From Ariolimax columbianus (lineage: Eukaryota; Mollusca; Gastropoda; Stylommatophora; Arionidae), in contig JAVGWX010000013.1 of NCBI GenBank assembly GCA_036924085.1, forward strand, positions 64,437,157 to 64,501,156: 64,000 nt of DNA. Direction: 5' to 3'. Position 1 is the stretch's first letter, and every line of letters starts with the position of its first letter. Below the pieces are notes generated by a model. The model was not told where the DNA came from. It saw only the letters and a list, made by a program, of their open reading frames with translations, and did not search any database. Shown piece by piece: positions 11,295 through 23,429 of this stretch. The position numbers were made by a program, and so were the translations under genes.

Positions 11295-11850
11295 AGTCTT
11301 ATGTATCTTTGCTCCCCTTTCGTACCTTGATAATACCCGGAGGTAATAGGATATTTCTTTCCATTATTAAAATCCGTTCACGTAAAACACGATTTACCTG
11401 CACCTTTAACCCTTATCAACCTGTTTATCTGAACGTTTGAAGTGTAATGGAAAACCCTTACTAAAATTAATCCTATAACAAAAGCATTTTCGTTTAAACG
11501 TGCTAGCTAAAATTAGAATTTCAACAACCTACAAAAATCCCACCATGAGTTGACACAAAGATTTCATTACCTGGCCCGAACTTTAGCATATCAATAAATC
11601 ATAGACGTATGCAGGAAAAAAACGTATTTTGGGGTTTATAAATTTCCGAACACGCAGATCTCAAATTATCACATCTGAATCAGGCTTTGAATGTCACTCG
11701 TCATATGGGGACCATTTTTTTAAATGCGAAACATCATGACAGGAATTCTATTTCTATAAATGCTTTGAACCTATCTTTTATTCATCGTCAAACATCCGTG
11801 GAGATTGTATCATGACTCGTAAAAGCTAGAAATAGAGAATTCGATTTCTA
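11295..11850. other. Unassigned AT-rich spacer
   Basis: No features recognised. Confidence 0.3.
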
Positions 11851-11854
11851 TTTT

Positions 11855-11955
11855 GTCAATGTTTGCAGATGATGTAATAGTATTTGAGAGTTGTAGATGT
11901 AGAGCTGGGATGTATAAGAACATATGGCACAAAGCATTTGGAAATGAGGCGAAGG
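11855..11955 (-). pseudogene. LINE 3'-end fragment
   Basis: The stretch around GATGTAGAGCTGGGATGTAT and AAGAACATATGGC is shared with 14190-14265 inside another LINE C-terminus. A short, decayed copy. Confidence 0.5.
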
Positions 11956-12520
11956 CTTCTTCTTCTTCTATTTTTTTTGTTCTTTTTCTTCTTCTTCTTC
12001 TTCTTCTTCTTCTTCTTCTTCTTCTTCTTCTTCTTCTTCTTCTGCTTCTTCTGCTTCTTCTTCTTCTTTTTGTTCTCCTTCTTCTTCTTCTTCTTCTTCT
12101 TTTTCTTCTTCTTCTTCTTCTTCTTCTTCTTCTTCTGCTCCTTCTGCTTCTTCTTCTTCTTTTTGTTCTCCTTCTTCTTCTTCTTCTTCTTCTTCTTCTT
12201 CTTCTTCTGCTTCTTCTTCTTCTTTTTGTTCTCCTTCTTCTTGTTCTTCTTGTTTCTTGTTCTTGTTCTTATTCTTCTTGTTTTTCTTCTTCTTCTTCTT
12301 CTTCTTCTTCTTCTTCTTCTTCTTCTTCTTCTGCTTCTTCTGCTTCTTCTTCTTCTTTTTGTTCTCCTTCTTCTTGTTCTTCTTGTTTCTTGTTCTTGTT
12401 CTTGTTCTTCTTGTTTTTCTTCTTCTACTTTTTCTTCTTCTTGTTCTTTTTCTTCTTCTTCTTGTTCTTCTTCTCCTTGTTCTTTTTTTTGTTGTTCTTC
12501 TTCTTTTTCGTTCTCAATCT
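11955..12520. repeat. (TTC)n microsatellite adjoining a family A copy
   Basis: About 565 bp of TTC/CTT with internal TTTTTGTTCTCC higher-order units. It abuts the GAACGA 3' end of the minus-strand family A copy at 12515. Long Leu-, Phe- and Ser-rich frames here are artefacts. Confidence 0.95.
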
Positions 12521-12675
12521 CTCGCTACCAAGCATTGCAAAGTACTTTGCAAGTAGCAGGGTATTGTCCGGAGAACGGAATGCATTGTGCCGTAGTTTAC
12601 AGCTTGACTGCGATATTTGCACCTTTCGGCCATACACATGTGACTTCAGCAGGACTAATATATGCAAAAAGGATG
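12515..12675 (-). repeat. Family A fragment
   Basis: Reverse complement of the family A 3' half: TCGTTCTCAATCTCTCGCTA, GAACGGAATGCATTGTGCCG, GATATTTGCACCTTTCGGCC. Confidence 0.75.
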
Positions 12676-12679
12676 TCTT

Positions 12680-13435
12680 TGCCTGGAAATGGAATTATCA
12701 TCACCTACCATCATCAAGTGCCCTGTCCGTTGGCGTTGGGGATCAAGCATCTCCACTTCCTCTTATCAGATGTGCAGTCGTCAGTCCTGCCATTGATCGT
12801 CTCCCATGCCAATTCTTCAAACTATCAAATATTTCCTTTCTTTGCCCCACTCACTCCCCCTTCGCTGCAAATTCTAACGTTATTATCGTATGTGCCAACA
12901 GTCCTCATCTCATGACTTACCCTAAAACTGATGCCTTACCTTTTCTTGTTTTTTGTTATAAGTTGTAAGCAGCATATATCCAAAAAAATGTTTTAACTTT
13001 ATCGAAAATCAGGATAAAAATACTGCTAAAATGAAAACAGCAGTGCACTAAATAAGGATATGCCATTAGCAAAACAGGAACACAAACATAGAAATATAGA
13101 AACGAGAAGTGAAATTATTTCTGGAATAATCGGTCAATATATGCTATTCGCTGTTGAAAACAGCAAATGGTTTCCGTACCGCCTGGGCAAGGAGTCGTTA
13201 GACTACTACACGGAATTATGTAACTTTTTACAGTTCGTACTAATGTATTAGTTTCGTGTCTTTAGTTGCAAATCTTATCAATTAAGCCGCACTGCATAGG
13301 ACGAAGAAACGAATCTAATTAACTAGGTCAGACTGTAAAGAGTTAAGTAACGATTATGATTAATTAGGCAGACCTGTAAAGGTTTAATACACGAAAGGTT
13401 AAGCCAGACCGTAAACTACAAAGTTACGGATCTAA
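12680..13435. other. Unassigned
   Basis: No convincing gene or repeat. A diffuse local repeat of AGTTAA/TAATTA blocks lies at 13260-13430. Confidence 0.3.
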
Positions 13436-13439
13436 TTGG

Positions 13440-13795
13440 CTTGGCTTGGCTTCGTTCATTCTCAATCTCCCACTACCAAACCCTGAAAGGGCTTAAGTAG
13501 CAGAATGTAGTCCAGAGAACGGAATGCGTTGTGTTGTAGTTTACAGATTGACTGCGATATTTGCACCTTTCGGTCCAACACATCCGACTTCAGCAAGCAT
13601 TTTTTATTACCGGGTTAGTATTCCCTCTTCGATCCTTTCTCCTTAGCCAGACTGCCCTGCTGCAGCCTGTTATCCCGGATCACCGTGTGGAGATGTATAA
13701 GGGTCTTGGCAGCTTTGGTTCGCTGGCCCTGACACTAGCTGTCAGCTATGAGTCGCGCTGACCAATGCAGCTCATGCGCTGCTCAGCATGATGAT
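13440..13795 (-). repeat. Family A, near full-length
   Basis: From CGTTCATTCTCAATCTCCCA to GCTCATGCGCTGCTCAGCAT, the reverse of the plus-strand consensus. Confidence 0.8.
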
Positions 13796-14044
13796 CCCCG
13801 AATCTAATTGATTAGCATGGATCGTGAAGTGTTAGATCATCGCGCCCCAAACTACCTCAATCTCTCCCTCCACCCTCTCCATATCCCCTCCACCAGACTT
13901 CATGCCCTCAGAAATCCGTCACACTCTCAATACGATGCATCCCCCCAAAATGGAGTAAAATACAGCTCTCAACCTACAGACTACTACTCCACCAAACCCT
14001 CCACCTGTACTACTCAAACCTATCTACACAAACCTAGAATTTGA

Positions 14045-14530
14045 TTCGCCTTTCTGTGGCCTCTTAAATGTTGTTACGGGATGCAGAAAGTTGGGACCAG
14101 CGCTTGGTGGTCGTCCCCGTGGTCACTTCTTGTGTCTAGGATACGATATTGCTCCATCAATCGTCCGTTTGTGGCCTGCGCAACAATGTTTGAGGAGGAT
14201 GTAATAGTATTTAAATCCACAGAGAGATGTAGAGCTGGGATGTAGAAGAACATATGGCGTAGAGCCCGAAAGTGTCTGTCACACTGAGGGCAGAGAAAGA
14301 CTGTCTGACCGTCAGACGGAGGCAACTCGTCTCTTGCCTTTCTTGTCGCCCGTCTCCGTGCAGCTTCCGTGATTCTTATCTGCTCCATATGTGCCGTGTC
14401 AGGAGAGATTTTACTGCTCCAGGCAGACGATCAGCAGCAATGTTCTCCCAGCCATCAGGGACAATCTCGCAGTTCTTCAGTGAGGCTTTCAGAGTGTCTT
14501 TTTAACGTTTTACTTGGCCACCGCGAGCTC
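14045..14530 (-). pseudogene. LINE C-terminus with C2H2 zinc-finger remnant
   Basis: The minus strand reads RITEAARRRATRKARDELPP then VFLCPQCDRHFRA, preceded by frameshifted LKRHSESLTEEL and WLGEH. This basic-helix-then-CxxC finger is the usual tail of a widespread invertebrate LINE. The His half of the finger is lost. Confidence 0.75.
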
Positions 14531-14574
14531 GCTTGCCTAACTAAAGCTCGACATAGAATATTTTCTTTCTAGTA

Positions 14575-14790
14575 TTCTTAATAGACTAAAACACTAGAGC
14601 AAAGTAAACCCGCAGCCTGTTAGACGTCATATATGATACTCTTAACAAACCATTTAGCCATGACCGGTGTTATAACATGTCGCTCAGTTAGTCGCCTCTT
14701 ACGACATGCTGTCTGTGTGGCAGTGGAGCTATTCTGCTTCTTGTCACACACAAAGACACAAGTGGAGCACTTGGTTAGCAAAACTAAAAA
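14575..14790 (+). repeat. Family B fragment
   Basis: TAGACTAAAACACTAGAGCA, AGACGTCATATATG, CCATGACCGGTGTTATAACA, TCAGTTAGTCGCCTCTTACG. Confidence 0.7.
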
Positions 14791-14919
14791 AGTTCACCAG
14801 AAAGGATCACCCACAATATATAAACAACAAAATGAGAAGTAATAATACACTAAACAGAACGCACAATACAATGTTTAGAAACTACACCAGGCAATTAACT
14901 CAATTGGGGAAAATCCTGC

Positions 14920-15065
14920 TGAAGATTGATGTGTCGAACCAAAAGTTGCAAATATCGCAGTCAAGTTGTAAACTACGACACAATGCATTTTGTTCTCTCG
15001 ACTACATTCTGCGACTTGCAAAGTCCTTTTCAAAGCTTGGTAGCGAGAACGAATGAAGAAGAGGA
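14920..15065 (+). repeat. Family A 3' fragment
   Basis: GATGTGTCGAACCAAAAGTT, GCAAATATCGCAGTCAAG, GGTAGCGAGAACGAATGAAG. Confidence 0.7.
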
Positions 15066-15129
15066 ATGTGGGAAAATCAAACAATCAATTTAACCCGTTG
15101 GGGTTTGTAAAGGTATCATGGTAGAAACT

Positions 15130-15990
15130 CAAAATCTGACATAGTAAGTTAGTTAGTTAGTAAGTTAGTTATTTAGTTAGTTTTTTAATTAGTTAGTTAG
15201 TTATTATGTTAGTTAGTTAGTTAGTAAGTTAGTTATTTAGTTAGTTTTTAGGTTAGTTAGTAATTTAGTTAATTTGTTAATTATTAGTTTAGTTAGTAAG
15301 TTAGTTATTAGTAAGTTAGTTAGTTTTTAGTTTAGTTAGTTAGTAAGTTAGTTAATTAGCTAGATAGTTAGTAGATTAGTTAGTTAGTTATTAGGTTAGG
15401 TAGTCAGCTAGTTAGTTACTTATTAGGCTAGTTAGTTAGTTAGTAAGTTTTTAGTTAGCTAGTTATTAGGTTAGCTAGTTAGTTAGTTAGTTATTAGGCT
15501 AGTTAGTTAGTTAGTTATTATGTTGGTTAGTTAGTTAATTATTAGGTTAATTAGTTAGATAGTTAGTTATTATGCTAGTTATTTAGTTAGTAAGTTAGTC
15601 ATTAGGTTAGTTAGTTAGTTAGTTATTCGGTTAGTTCGTTAGTTAATAAGTTAGGTAGTTAGTTAGTTATTAGGTTAGTTAGTTAGTTATTAGGTTAATT
15701 AGTTAGCTAGTTAGTTAGTTATTAGGTTAATTAGTTAGTTAGTTATTAGGTTAGTTAGTTAGTAAGTTAGTTAGTTATTAGGTTAATTAGTTTGTTAGCT
15801 ATTATGTCAGTTAGTTAGTTTTTAGGCTAGTTAGTTAGTTAGTTATTAGGTTAGTTAGCTAGTTAGTTAGTAAGTTAGTTAGTTAGTTATTAGATTAGTT
15901 AGTTAGTTATTAGATTACTTAGTTAGTTAGTAAGTTAGTTAGTAAATTATTAGGTTAGTTAGTAAGTTAGTTGCCCATCGCAATAAATGA
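15130..15990. repeat. (TTAG)n tetranucleotide tract, ~860 bp
   Basis: GTTAGTTAGTTAG with interspersed GTTATTAG and GTAAGTTAG words at intervals of ~28 bp, i.e. a tetranucleotide with a loose higher-order period. Confidence 0.95.
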
Positions 15991-16029
15991 GGGCGACATA
16001 ATCAGACGGTTTTGTCTTAATGATGTAAC

Positions 16030-16390
16030 TTGCGCTGTGTTTGAATTATAGTGAGGAAGAAACTGCGCTGGCCACCAACCTCACTCTCTTGTCCCGAGCT
16101 ACCTTGGATCAGTTGCAAGATATTAATCAAGACCACTGGGGGTAACTCAGGATGCGGGTACTCTGGTTCTACCACCCTTGAGACCAGAGGTCGCTTGCAA
16201 CTTGCGGGATTCGATCGCACACCGTTTCCGTTCATCACGTTCAGAGGCGAGTACCTTACCGATTGTACTTTATCCTCAGCCCTGCAAACGAGTTTGCAAA
16301 AATCATGTCCTATCCATTCTTTGATGTTATCAACCCATGACTTTCTTTGTCCACCTCGCATCCTCCGCATTCACCTGTTCATTGCAATAA
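16030..16390 (-). pseudogene. LINE C-terminal fragment
   Basis: The minus strand reads MRRMRGGQRKSWVDNIKEWI and LVCRAEDK, the 'GRQRKxWxDNIKEW' LINE block, followed by a non-homologous run to 16030. Confidence 0.65.
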
Positions 16391-16539
16391 CACTTTTTGA
16401 GATAGTGTCATGTCTCGTTACATGTCTAAACCTTGTACGTTTTCGGCATTTCACTACTGACAGAATTGGTTCCTGTTGGAATTTATATCTATCTCTCCTA
16501 CAATCATCATTGTTATGTTCTTTGTAAAAGATGCGCAAA

Positions 16540-16705
16540 ATATTCGAATGATATTATGAAGTTTTCGAATGATATTATTAAGTTTTTGGATGATATTATT
16601 AAGTTTTCGGATGATATTATTAAGTTTTTGGATGATATTATTAAGTTTTCGGATGATATTATCAAGTTTTCGGATGATATTATTAAGCTTTCGGATGATT
16701 TAATC
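16540..16705. repeat. 21-bp tandem array (8 copies)
   Basis: Unit GATGATATTATTAAGTTTTC (21 bp with G), alternating TTTTCG and TTTTTG. Open in several frames because 21 is divisible by three. No host protein recognised. Confidence 0.9.
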
Positions 16706-16984
16706 AGCTTCCACGAGTTCTTGGGAATTCCAGTTATTAAAGCTCGGGGTTTCTTGGTTTTCTTTCCCAGCACGGGCAGGAAACAGAAATGTATTTGGCG
16801 TATTCCCGACCACAGTTGGGAGCTTGATGCATTTGACGATGTGCAATGTTCAGTGTTTAGATCAAATAATTATGAGGAGCTTTTGGCGGCTTTCCATTTC
16901 CATCAACATTTGTTGCCTCGAAAGGCGTCCAGTATCCATAAATTCCGTCGTGTTTCTGTTTTCTAATAGGACTAGCAATCCGTT

Positions 16985-17375
16985 GTTTGGAGTACAATGT
17001 CGAATTGGGCACACTCGGCACAGTGCAATGTCGAATTGGGAACACTCAGCACAGTGCAATGTTGAATTGGGCACCCCCAGCACAGTGCAATGTTGAATTG
17101 GGCACCCTCAGCACAGTGCAATGTTGAATTGGGCACCCTCAGCACAGTGCAATGTTGAATTGGGCACCCTCAGCACAGTGCAATGTTGAATTGGGCATCC
17201 CCAGCACAGTGCAATGTTGAATTGGGCACCCTCAGCACAGTGCAATGTTGAATTGGGCACCCTCAGCACAGTGCAATGTTGAATTGGGCACCCTCAGCAC
17301 AGTGCAATGTTGAATTGGGCACCCTCAGCACAGTGCAATGTTGAATTGGGCACCCTCAGCACAGTGCAATGCTGA
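16985..17375. repeat. 31-bp tandem array (~12 copies)
   Basis: Unit GCACAGTGCAATGTTGAATT plus GGGCACCCTCA. Early units carry CGAATTGGG; later units are nearly identical. Confidence 0.95.
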
Positions 17376-17379
17376 TTTA

Positions 17380-18180
17380 AATACAGTCAGAAGAATGCAA
17401 GTTTGGAATCGATTCCATAGCGGTCTTCATCAGATAATAGTGCCCCGAGAGTATACGACCATATCTGGAATATGGACCAATCGCGCTCTCTCCACGCAAG
17501 CCCACTTTGACGTGGCTGGAGAGCCTGTGTGTCCCAGTGACATCAAGCTATGTCGGAGAGAGTTTTACTCCTGGCAGGGTCGCCGAAGCCGGACAGGTCC
17601 TGACAGAGGGGTCAGTCCAAGGGAATGAGGAGTAGATGGAACCTATTAGGTGTGGACACACAACCCATCGGCGAGTGGTACACGCTCTCAATCCATCCCC
17701 ATTTCATGGGTTAAATGCTTATCTAGTCTCAGTCCGTGCGTTCGTCCTCTATCCATCCACGAGAAGGCTAAACCAAAGGCCAAACCCGCACTGCCTTGTG
17801 GAAGTTCCACAAAGAGCAAAGGCTAGGCGACAAAGGCCGAACAAAAATGTCTGGTAAGACAATCTACTTATTGGAGGAGGCATCCAGACAGACAACCGTC
17901 GAATTCGGAAAATGTAGTCCCAAGTGGCAATGGAGTAAGACAACACAAAACAACGGATGCTATGCAACAAACACTAGACCGTTATGGTGTCGCCCTTATG
18001 GGACGTGGCCAGGTAGGGACGATACCCCCCGCCCCCCCCCCCTAATTTCGTCTCGATCAATACCCAATGCTACTGGACGTCTACAGACCAAAGAGATGCA
18101 GACTGGCCTAGTGGAGCGATTATGCGCGACAAACTGTGGGGGACCGGCGAAGACCTAAAACGCAGTCTTCTTCGTGAACT
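17380..18180. other. Unidentified GC-richer block
   Basis: Higher GC than its surroundings and free of tandem repeats. No protein homology recognised in the six frames. It may be TE 5' sequence, which I cannot confirm. Confidence 0.3.
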
Positions 18181-18204
18181 TCACCGGACTAGAAGCATAG
18201 CAGT

Positions 18205-18275
18205 TGATCAAAGGAGAAGAAACAGAAGAAGAAAAAGACGAAGAAGAAGAAGAAGAAAAAAGAAGAAGAGGACGG
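18205..18275. repeat. (GAA)n tract
   Basis: Purine run AGAAGAAGAAAAAGACGAAG and similar, following TTGATCAAAGGAGAAG. Confidence 0.8.
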
Positions 18276-18339
18276 GACAATCGCGTAGTTTCCGGCGGCA
18301 AACACTTCACTAAAAGAGTTGAGTAAGGTGCAAAACCTG

Positions 18340-18725
18340 GCGCCTGGGATCATAATTGTCTTAGTCTTAGCCGACCTGTACTTCTACAAGGGTATACGCC
18401 CCTGTGCAGGTCCCAGCTCTGGTGTGAGCTGGATGTAGCCAGTAGGGGGATTTCCTGCTTAGCGGGCTAGGCTCGAGCAGCTTATTACTCCCACATGGAG
18501 GGTGGTTAACTGATGTGCGAGTTCATCTTAATAGACTTAAACACTGGAGTATTCCCGTAGCCTGTTAGGCGCCATCTATGCTTCTCTTAACAAACCACCT
18601 AACCATCGCCGGTGTTATGCCATGTCACACAGTTAGTCGCCTCTTACGACAATTTTCTGTGTGGTAGTGGTGCTATTCTTGTCCTTGTCATACACATAGA
18701 CTCCGGCAGACCACTCACGACCGTT
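18340..18725 (+). repeat. Family B, near full-length
   Basis: Includes the CCGACCTGTACTTCTACAAG block (single copy here), TTTCCTGCTTAGCGGGCTAG, GGCTCGAGCAGCTTATTA, TCTTAATAGACTTAAACACT, GGCGCCATCTATGCTTCTC and CACACAGTTAGTCGCCTCTT. It serves as the reference for the amplified copy at 25.4 kb. Confidence 0.8.
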
Positions 18726-18959
18726 ATGGGAGCAAATAAATCAGCATCCATAGTAGAGACTGATAAAATGCGAAGAGGATACAAGTACTAAGAGATATGA
18801 AGTATCCTCGCATTGCACTACAGCCAGAAGGACCCCCGCTACTCCTTCTCAGATACACCTCTGGATGTAAGAAATCCAAGGAAAACCCGCTCTCAAAGAA
18901 AAAGTAATCAAGAATTAACAAAACTCAGTACGGGTATCATCGAACAACAAATCTCAAAA

Positions 18960-19430
18960 TTCATCATCATCAAGTGCCGTCTCAGCAACAGAGGTTGACG
19001 GTAAAGGATCTCCATCTATCTCTGTCTCGCGCCAAGCTGGTACACACAGTCAAACTGTATCCCAACCACATCCTGATGCTGTCCGTCCATCTGTACCTCT
19101 GTTGCCCTTTGGCTCTCTTGTCCTCCATTCTTCCCTCTAAAATAGCCTTTATCAGACTGTCACGCGACTTAACATGACCAAAATATTTCATTTTCCTGCT
19201 GTTTATTTGTTTCATTCAGAAGCGTATGTTTCACCTGGAGTTGTTCCAGAACTTCCTTTTCTGATTTCCTATCTTTCCAAGAAACTCGTCCAGGTCTCCT
19301 GATTACCCACATTTCAAAGACCTCATACGCTTCTCTATTTTCTTTGTCATGGTCCAGGTTTCTACTATATACAGTACAACTGAATGCACATAGCATTTTA
19401 TGATTCTCATTTTAAAGATCTGAAACATCT
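18960..19430 (-). pseudogene. LINE C-terminal fragment
   Basis: The minus strand reads VFEMWVIRRPGRVSWKDRKS, VKHTLLNETNKQQENEIFWS, then in a shifted frame KYFGHVKSRDSLIKAILEGR and LARDRDRWRSFTVN. One frameshift separates two otherwise open blocks. A short ATGATGATGAA tail ends it. Confidence 0.85.
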
Positions 19431-19789
19431 GTTTTTACAGTAAAAAGTATAAAAAATTAACAACAAATATACATCTGAATCAAACATTTTTAATATAATC
19501 TTTTTTAACGACATTAAACAATTAAAACAAATGAGAATTCGTTGTTTCCAAAATTTTTTGTTTTGCATTATTTCTTTTTGCTGACATTGTCAGTGAGAAG
19601 CTATGTACGGGGTATATTAGCAAATAACAATGCTTGTGCGCACTTATCAAACTCAAATGTTAGCTCACCCAGCCAAAGCAATTCTGCACATGCAAAATAT
19701 AATTTAATGAAGATGAGAATGAAGATAATCAAGATGAAAATGGTTACGAAAGCATCATTCTGTTCTATGTTGATGAAATGATAATGAAG

Positions 19790-20705
19790 CAGATCATTTT
19801 TATGATAATGGTTAACATATAATTTTGTTTCTGTTTCGTTGGGATGAAATAATGGTGGTAATAGGTCATTTTGTTTCTGTTCCATGGGAATGAAATAATG
19901 GTGGTAATAGATCATTGTGTTTCTGTTCCATGGGAATGAAATAATGGTGGTAATAGATCATTTTGTTTCTGTTTCGTTGGGATGAAATAATGGTGGTAAT
20001 AGATCATTTTGTTTCTGTTTCGTTGGGATGAAATAATGGTGGTAATAGATCATTGTGTTTCTGTTTCGTTGGGATGAAATAATGGTGGTAATCGATCATT
20101 TTGTTTCTGTTCCATGGGAATGAAATAATGGTGGTAATAGATCATTGTGTTTATGTTCCATGGGAATGAAATAATGGTGGTAATAGATCATTGTGTTTCT
20201 GTTCCATGGGAATGAAATAATGGTGGTAATAGATCATTTTTTTTCTGTTCCATGGGAATGAAATAATGGTGGTAATAGATTATTTTGTTTCTGTTCCATG
20301 GGAAGGAAATAATGGTGGTAATAGATCATTTTGGTTCTGTTCCATGGGGATTAAATAATGGTGGTAATAGATCATTGTGTTTCTGTTTCGTTGGGATGAA
20401 ATAATGGTGGGAATAGATCATTTTGTTTCTCTTCCATGGGGATGAAATAAGGGTGGTAATAGATCATTGTGATTCCGTTTCGTTGGGATGAAATAATGGT
20501 GGTAATAGATCATTTTGTTTCTGTTCCATGGGGATGGAATAATGGTAGTAATAGATCATTTTGGTTCTGTTTCATGGGAATGAAATAATGGTGGTAATAG
20601 ATCATTGTGTTTCTGTTTCGTTGGGATGAAATAATGGTGGTAATAGATCATTTTGTTTCTGTTCCATGGGAATGAAATAATGGTGGTAATTGATCATTTG
20701 GTTCC
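19790..20705. repeat. 46-bp tandem array (~19 copies) with two mixed subtypes
   Basis: Unit ATCATTTTGTTTCTGTTCCA plus TGGGAATGAAATAATGGTGG and TAATAG. About a third of units replace TTCCATGGGAATG by TTTCGTTGGGATG, interspersed rather than in one block. Confidence 0.95.
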
Positions 20706-20869
20706 AAAAAGTAAACATTGTTTTAAAATGATAATTATTAGGAAGATAATATTTTATCCATGATGTTTGAAGACGATAATGATAAAAATGATAATTAATA
20801 CATATTTTATTAAATAATGATGTAATTGTGATAAATAAAAGATCATTTTTTATGTGATTACTTTATCCT

Positions 20870-21345
20870 TTTTTTTCATGATGATGATAGTAGCGATGAG
20901 TAATGCACCTTCTCTCAATGATGAAGATAATGGCGATAATAAATTGATCATATTGAGGATTAAAGATCAGTTTTCCATCGTGATGTAAATGGCGATGATT
21001 ACATTAATACATCTTTTTTCCATGATTATTTTAATGGTGATAAATAAGACATCATTTTCCCACGAGGATGATAATGGCGATGATTAATGCACATTTTTGC
21101 AATGATGATGATAATGGCGATGATTAATGCACACTTTTTTGAAATGGTGCTGATAATGGCGATGATTAATGCACACTTTTTTGAAATGGTGCTGATAATG
21201 GCGATGATTAATGCACACTTTTTTGCAATGGTGATGATAATGGCGATGATTAATGCACACTTTTTTGCAATGAGGATGATAATGGGGATGAGCATCTTTC
21301 TTCCACGATAATAATAATGGTCAGGATTCATACATCATTTTTACA
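20870..21345. repeat. 42-bp array and diffuse ATGATGATA-rich repeats
   Basis: At 21064-21290 the 42-bp unit AATGGCGATGATTAATGCAC with ACTTTTTTGAAATGGTGCTG recurs about five times, flanked by degenerate GATGAT-rich relatives. Confidence 0.85.
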
Positions 21346-21614
21346 CAATGATGACAGCAGCCTTATATAATCATGGTGATAATGATGAATGGATTATAAT
21401 CCATCATAGAGATGAACGAGATGTATTTTGATAAAGACATATACATCATTTTTAACACAATAAACAAATATTGTTTACTGATATCAAACAACGTGAGTGT
21501 ATCACTGGTTTCAACAAAAATGATTTACTGCTAGGGAAAACAAACAACTAAACAAACGGTAATTATTTCGCGGATTCTATCAGAATGAAAGTGTATAAAT
21601 TAATTGGTGATGTA

Positions 21615-22295
21615 ATGAGATATCTATACAGGTAAGGTGAGATAGGTACAGGTAAGGTGTGGTTCAGACAGGTAAGTTTGAGTCGTGTAGGTAATGTGTG
21701 GTCCCGACAGGTAAGGTGAGATAGGTATAGGTAAGGTGTGGTTCAGACAAGTAAGTTTGAGTCGTGTAGGTAATGTGTGGTCCCGACAGGTAAGGTGAGA
21801 TAGGTATAGGTAAGGTGTGGTTCAGACAGGTAAGGTTTGAGTCGTGCAGGTAAGGTGTGATCACGACAGGTAAGGTGAGATAGTTACAGGTAAGGTGTGG
21901 TTCAGACAAGTAAGTTTGAGTCGTGTAGGTAATGTGTGGTCCCGACAGGTAAGGTGAGATAGGTATAGGTAAGGTGTGGTTCAGACAAGTAAGTTTGAGT
22001 CGTGCAGGTAAGGTGTGGTCCCGACAGGTAAGGTGAGATAGGTACAGGTAAGGTGTGGTTCAGACAGGTAAGTTTTGAGTCGTGCAGGTAAGGTGTGGTC
22101 CCGACAGGTAAGGTGAGATAGGTACAGGTAAGGTGTGATTCAGACAGGTACGGTTTGAGTCGTGCAGGTAAGGTGTGGTCCCGACAGGTAAGATGGGACC
22201 AAGACAGGTATGGTGTGGTCCATACAGGTAAGATGGGAGTTAGATAAATAAGGTGGGATCCGGAGTGATAAGGTGTGAACCAGACACGTAAGGTA
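21615..22295. repeat. ~20-bp repeat in a ~79-bp higher-order array
   Basis: Sub-units CAGGTAAGGTGTGGTTCAGA, CAGGTAAGTTTGAGTCGTG, CAGGTAAGGTGTGGTCCCGA and CAGGTAAGGTGAGATAGGTA cycle in order about eight times. Most sub-units contain AGGTAAG. Confidence 0.95.
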
Positions 22296-22459
22296 GGGCC
22301 TTAAATGATGTCGGGGGGAGGGAAGGGACTACCTTGTTCCGATAACAGAGAACATCATCCTAACGACTTTGTCTTTCTTGTGTCAGATATTGTTTATAAA
22401 ACCATTTCAAGACGGATTCTGGTGCCGTCAATGATGGAGAACTGTTTTAATCCTTCCTA

Positions 22460-22725
22460 GTAAGGGACGGCGTGGCCTAGTGGTTAAGTGGCACGGCTCA
22501 CAACCAGAAGGTGCTGGGTTCAATCCCCATCACAGCACCGGCCGTTACCCCGGGGAAGCAAACCCTTAGAAAATGCAGGAGGAAGCAGACCCTTACATAA
22601 AATGCATGCTGAAGTCGGATGCACTGGGCCGACAGGCGCAAAATAAAAACCACAGTGTAACGCACACACGTCTTGGGGAATAGATAAATAAGGCGAACGC
22701 AAAAAAACAAAACAAAACAACCTTC
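22460..22725 (+). repeat. tRNA-derived SINE, family S
   Basis: The head contains GTGGCCTAGTGGTTAAGTGG (A-box-like) and GGTGCTGGGTTCAATCCCC (B-box-like). The body CTGAAGTCGGATGCACTGGG and CCGACAGGCGCAAAATAAA resembles the family A core. The end is GAACGC followed by an A-rich tail. Other copies: 43215-43450(-), 43612-43835(+), 51951-52199(-). Confidence 0.85.
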
Positions 22726-23034
22726 CTAGTCAAAAACTTAGTTAAGCATAATTGTGTTCTTGGCTCAACACTCATTAGCTTGGTATTTGCAGCTTCCGGC
22801 GCCACACATGTCGATGTCAGTGATGTATATATAAAATATAAAATGCCAAGGTCTTCCTTCTAAGACACATACAGTCCCTCGCTAAGGTGGAAGAAGCAAC
22901 TATATTAGATACATCTCCTCTTTACTGATGACTGCGTCAGTAACAGGTGTTTAAAACAGAACATATCGATATTCTTATTCTTCTTCTACATCGTACGCAG
23001 TCAGACAGTAACCATTATGTTTTTCGAAAAAAGC

Positions 23035-23320
23035 GGCGGTCATCCTGAGGCTGTCGACACTGCCATGGAGCTTGTCTTGCAGTTCCACTGGTGATGGTCA
23101 CATCTGCTCTCTCTCTGATCCTCGTATGTCGGGCAGTTCTGAAGCAGATGCTCAGTGGTCATTTTCCCGGTACCACACGGGTATTCGTCGGTACCACATA
23201 TCTTCAATTTGTTGAATAGGTGGTACCTCAGTCTATTGTGGCCAGTGCGAAGTCTGAAGACATCGACCTGCTCTCTTCTGTTCAACTGGTAATAGGCATC
23301 GTTTTTGGTGTAGCCGGTAG
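23035..23320 (-). pseudogene. LINE 3'-end fragment
   Basis: The minus strand reads NRREQVDVFRLRTGHNRLRY then LKICGTDEYPCGTGKMTTEH and LLQNCPTYEDQRE, the 'FRLRTGHNRL...EHLLQxCP' block found at the end of RNase H-bearing LINEs. Confidence 0.85.
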
Positions 23321-23429
23321 AACATATCGATCAATATTGATGAATTTTTAGGTGCAAGCTCTATTTTAAATTAAAAAGATGAAAGTGTCTTACTAGATCA
23401 TTCAAATATGATGAATACATCTTGCGCGA

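Noticed and set aside
11853..12968. Leu/Phe/Ser-rich frames of 343-371 codons
   Set aside because: Generated by (TTC)n and a family A fragment.
15130..15990. (TTAG)n as telomeric DNA
   Set aside because: Metazoan telomeres are TTAGGG or TTAGG; this is a tetranucleotide with irregular higher-order words and is flanked by ordinary TE sequence.
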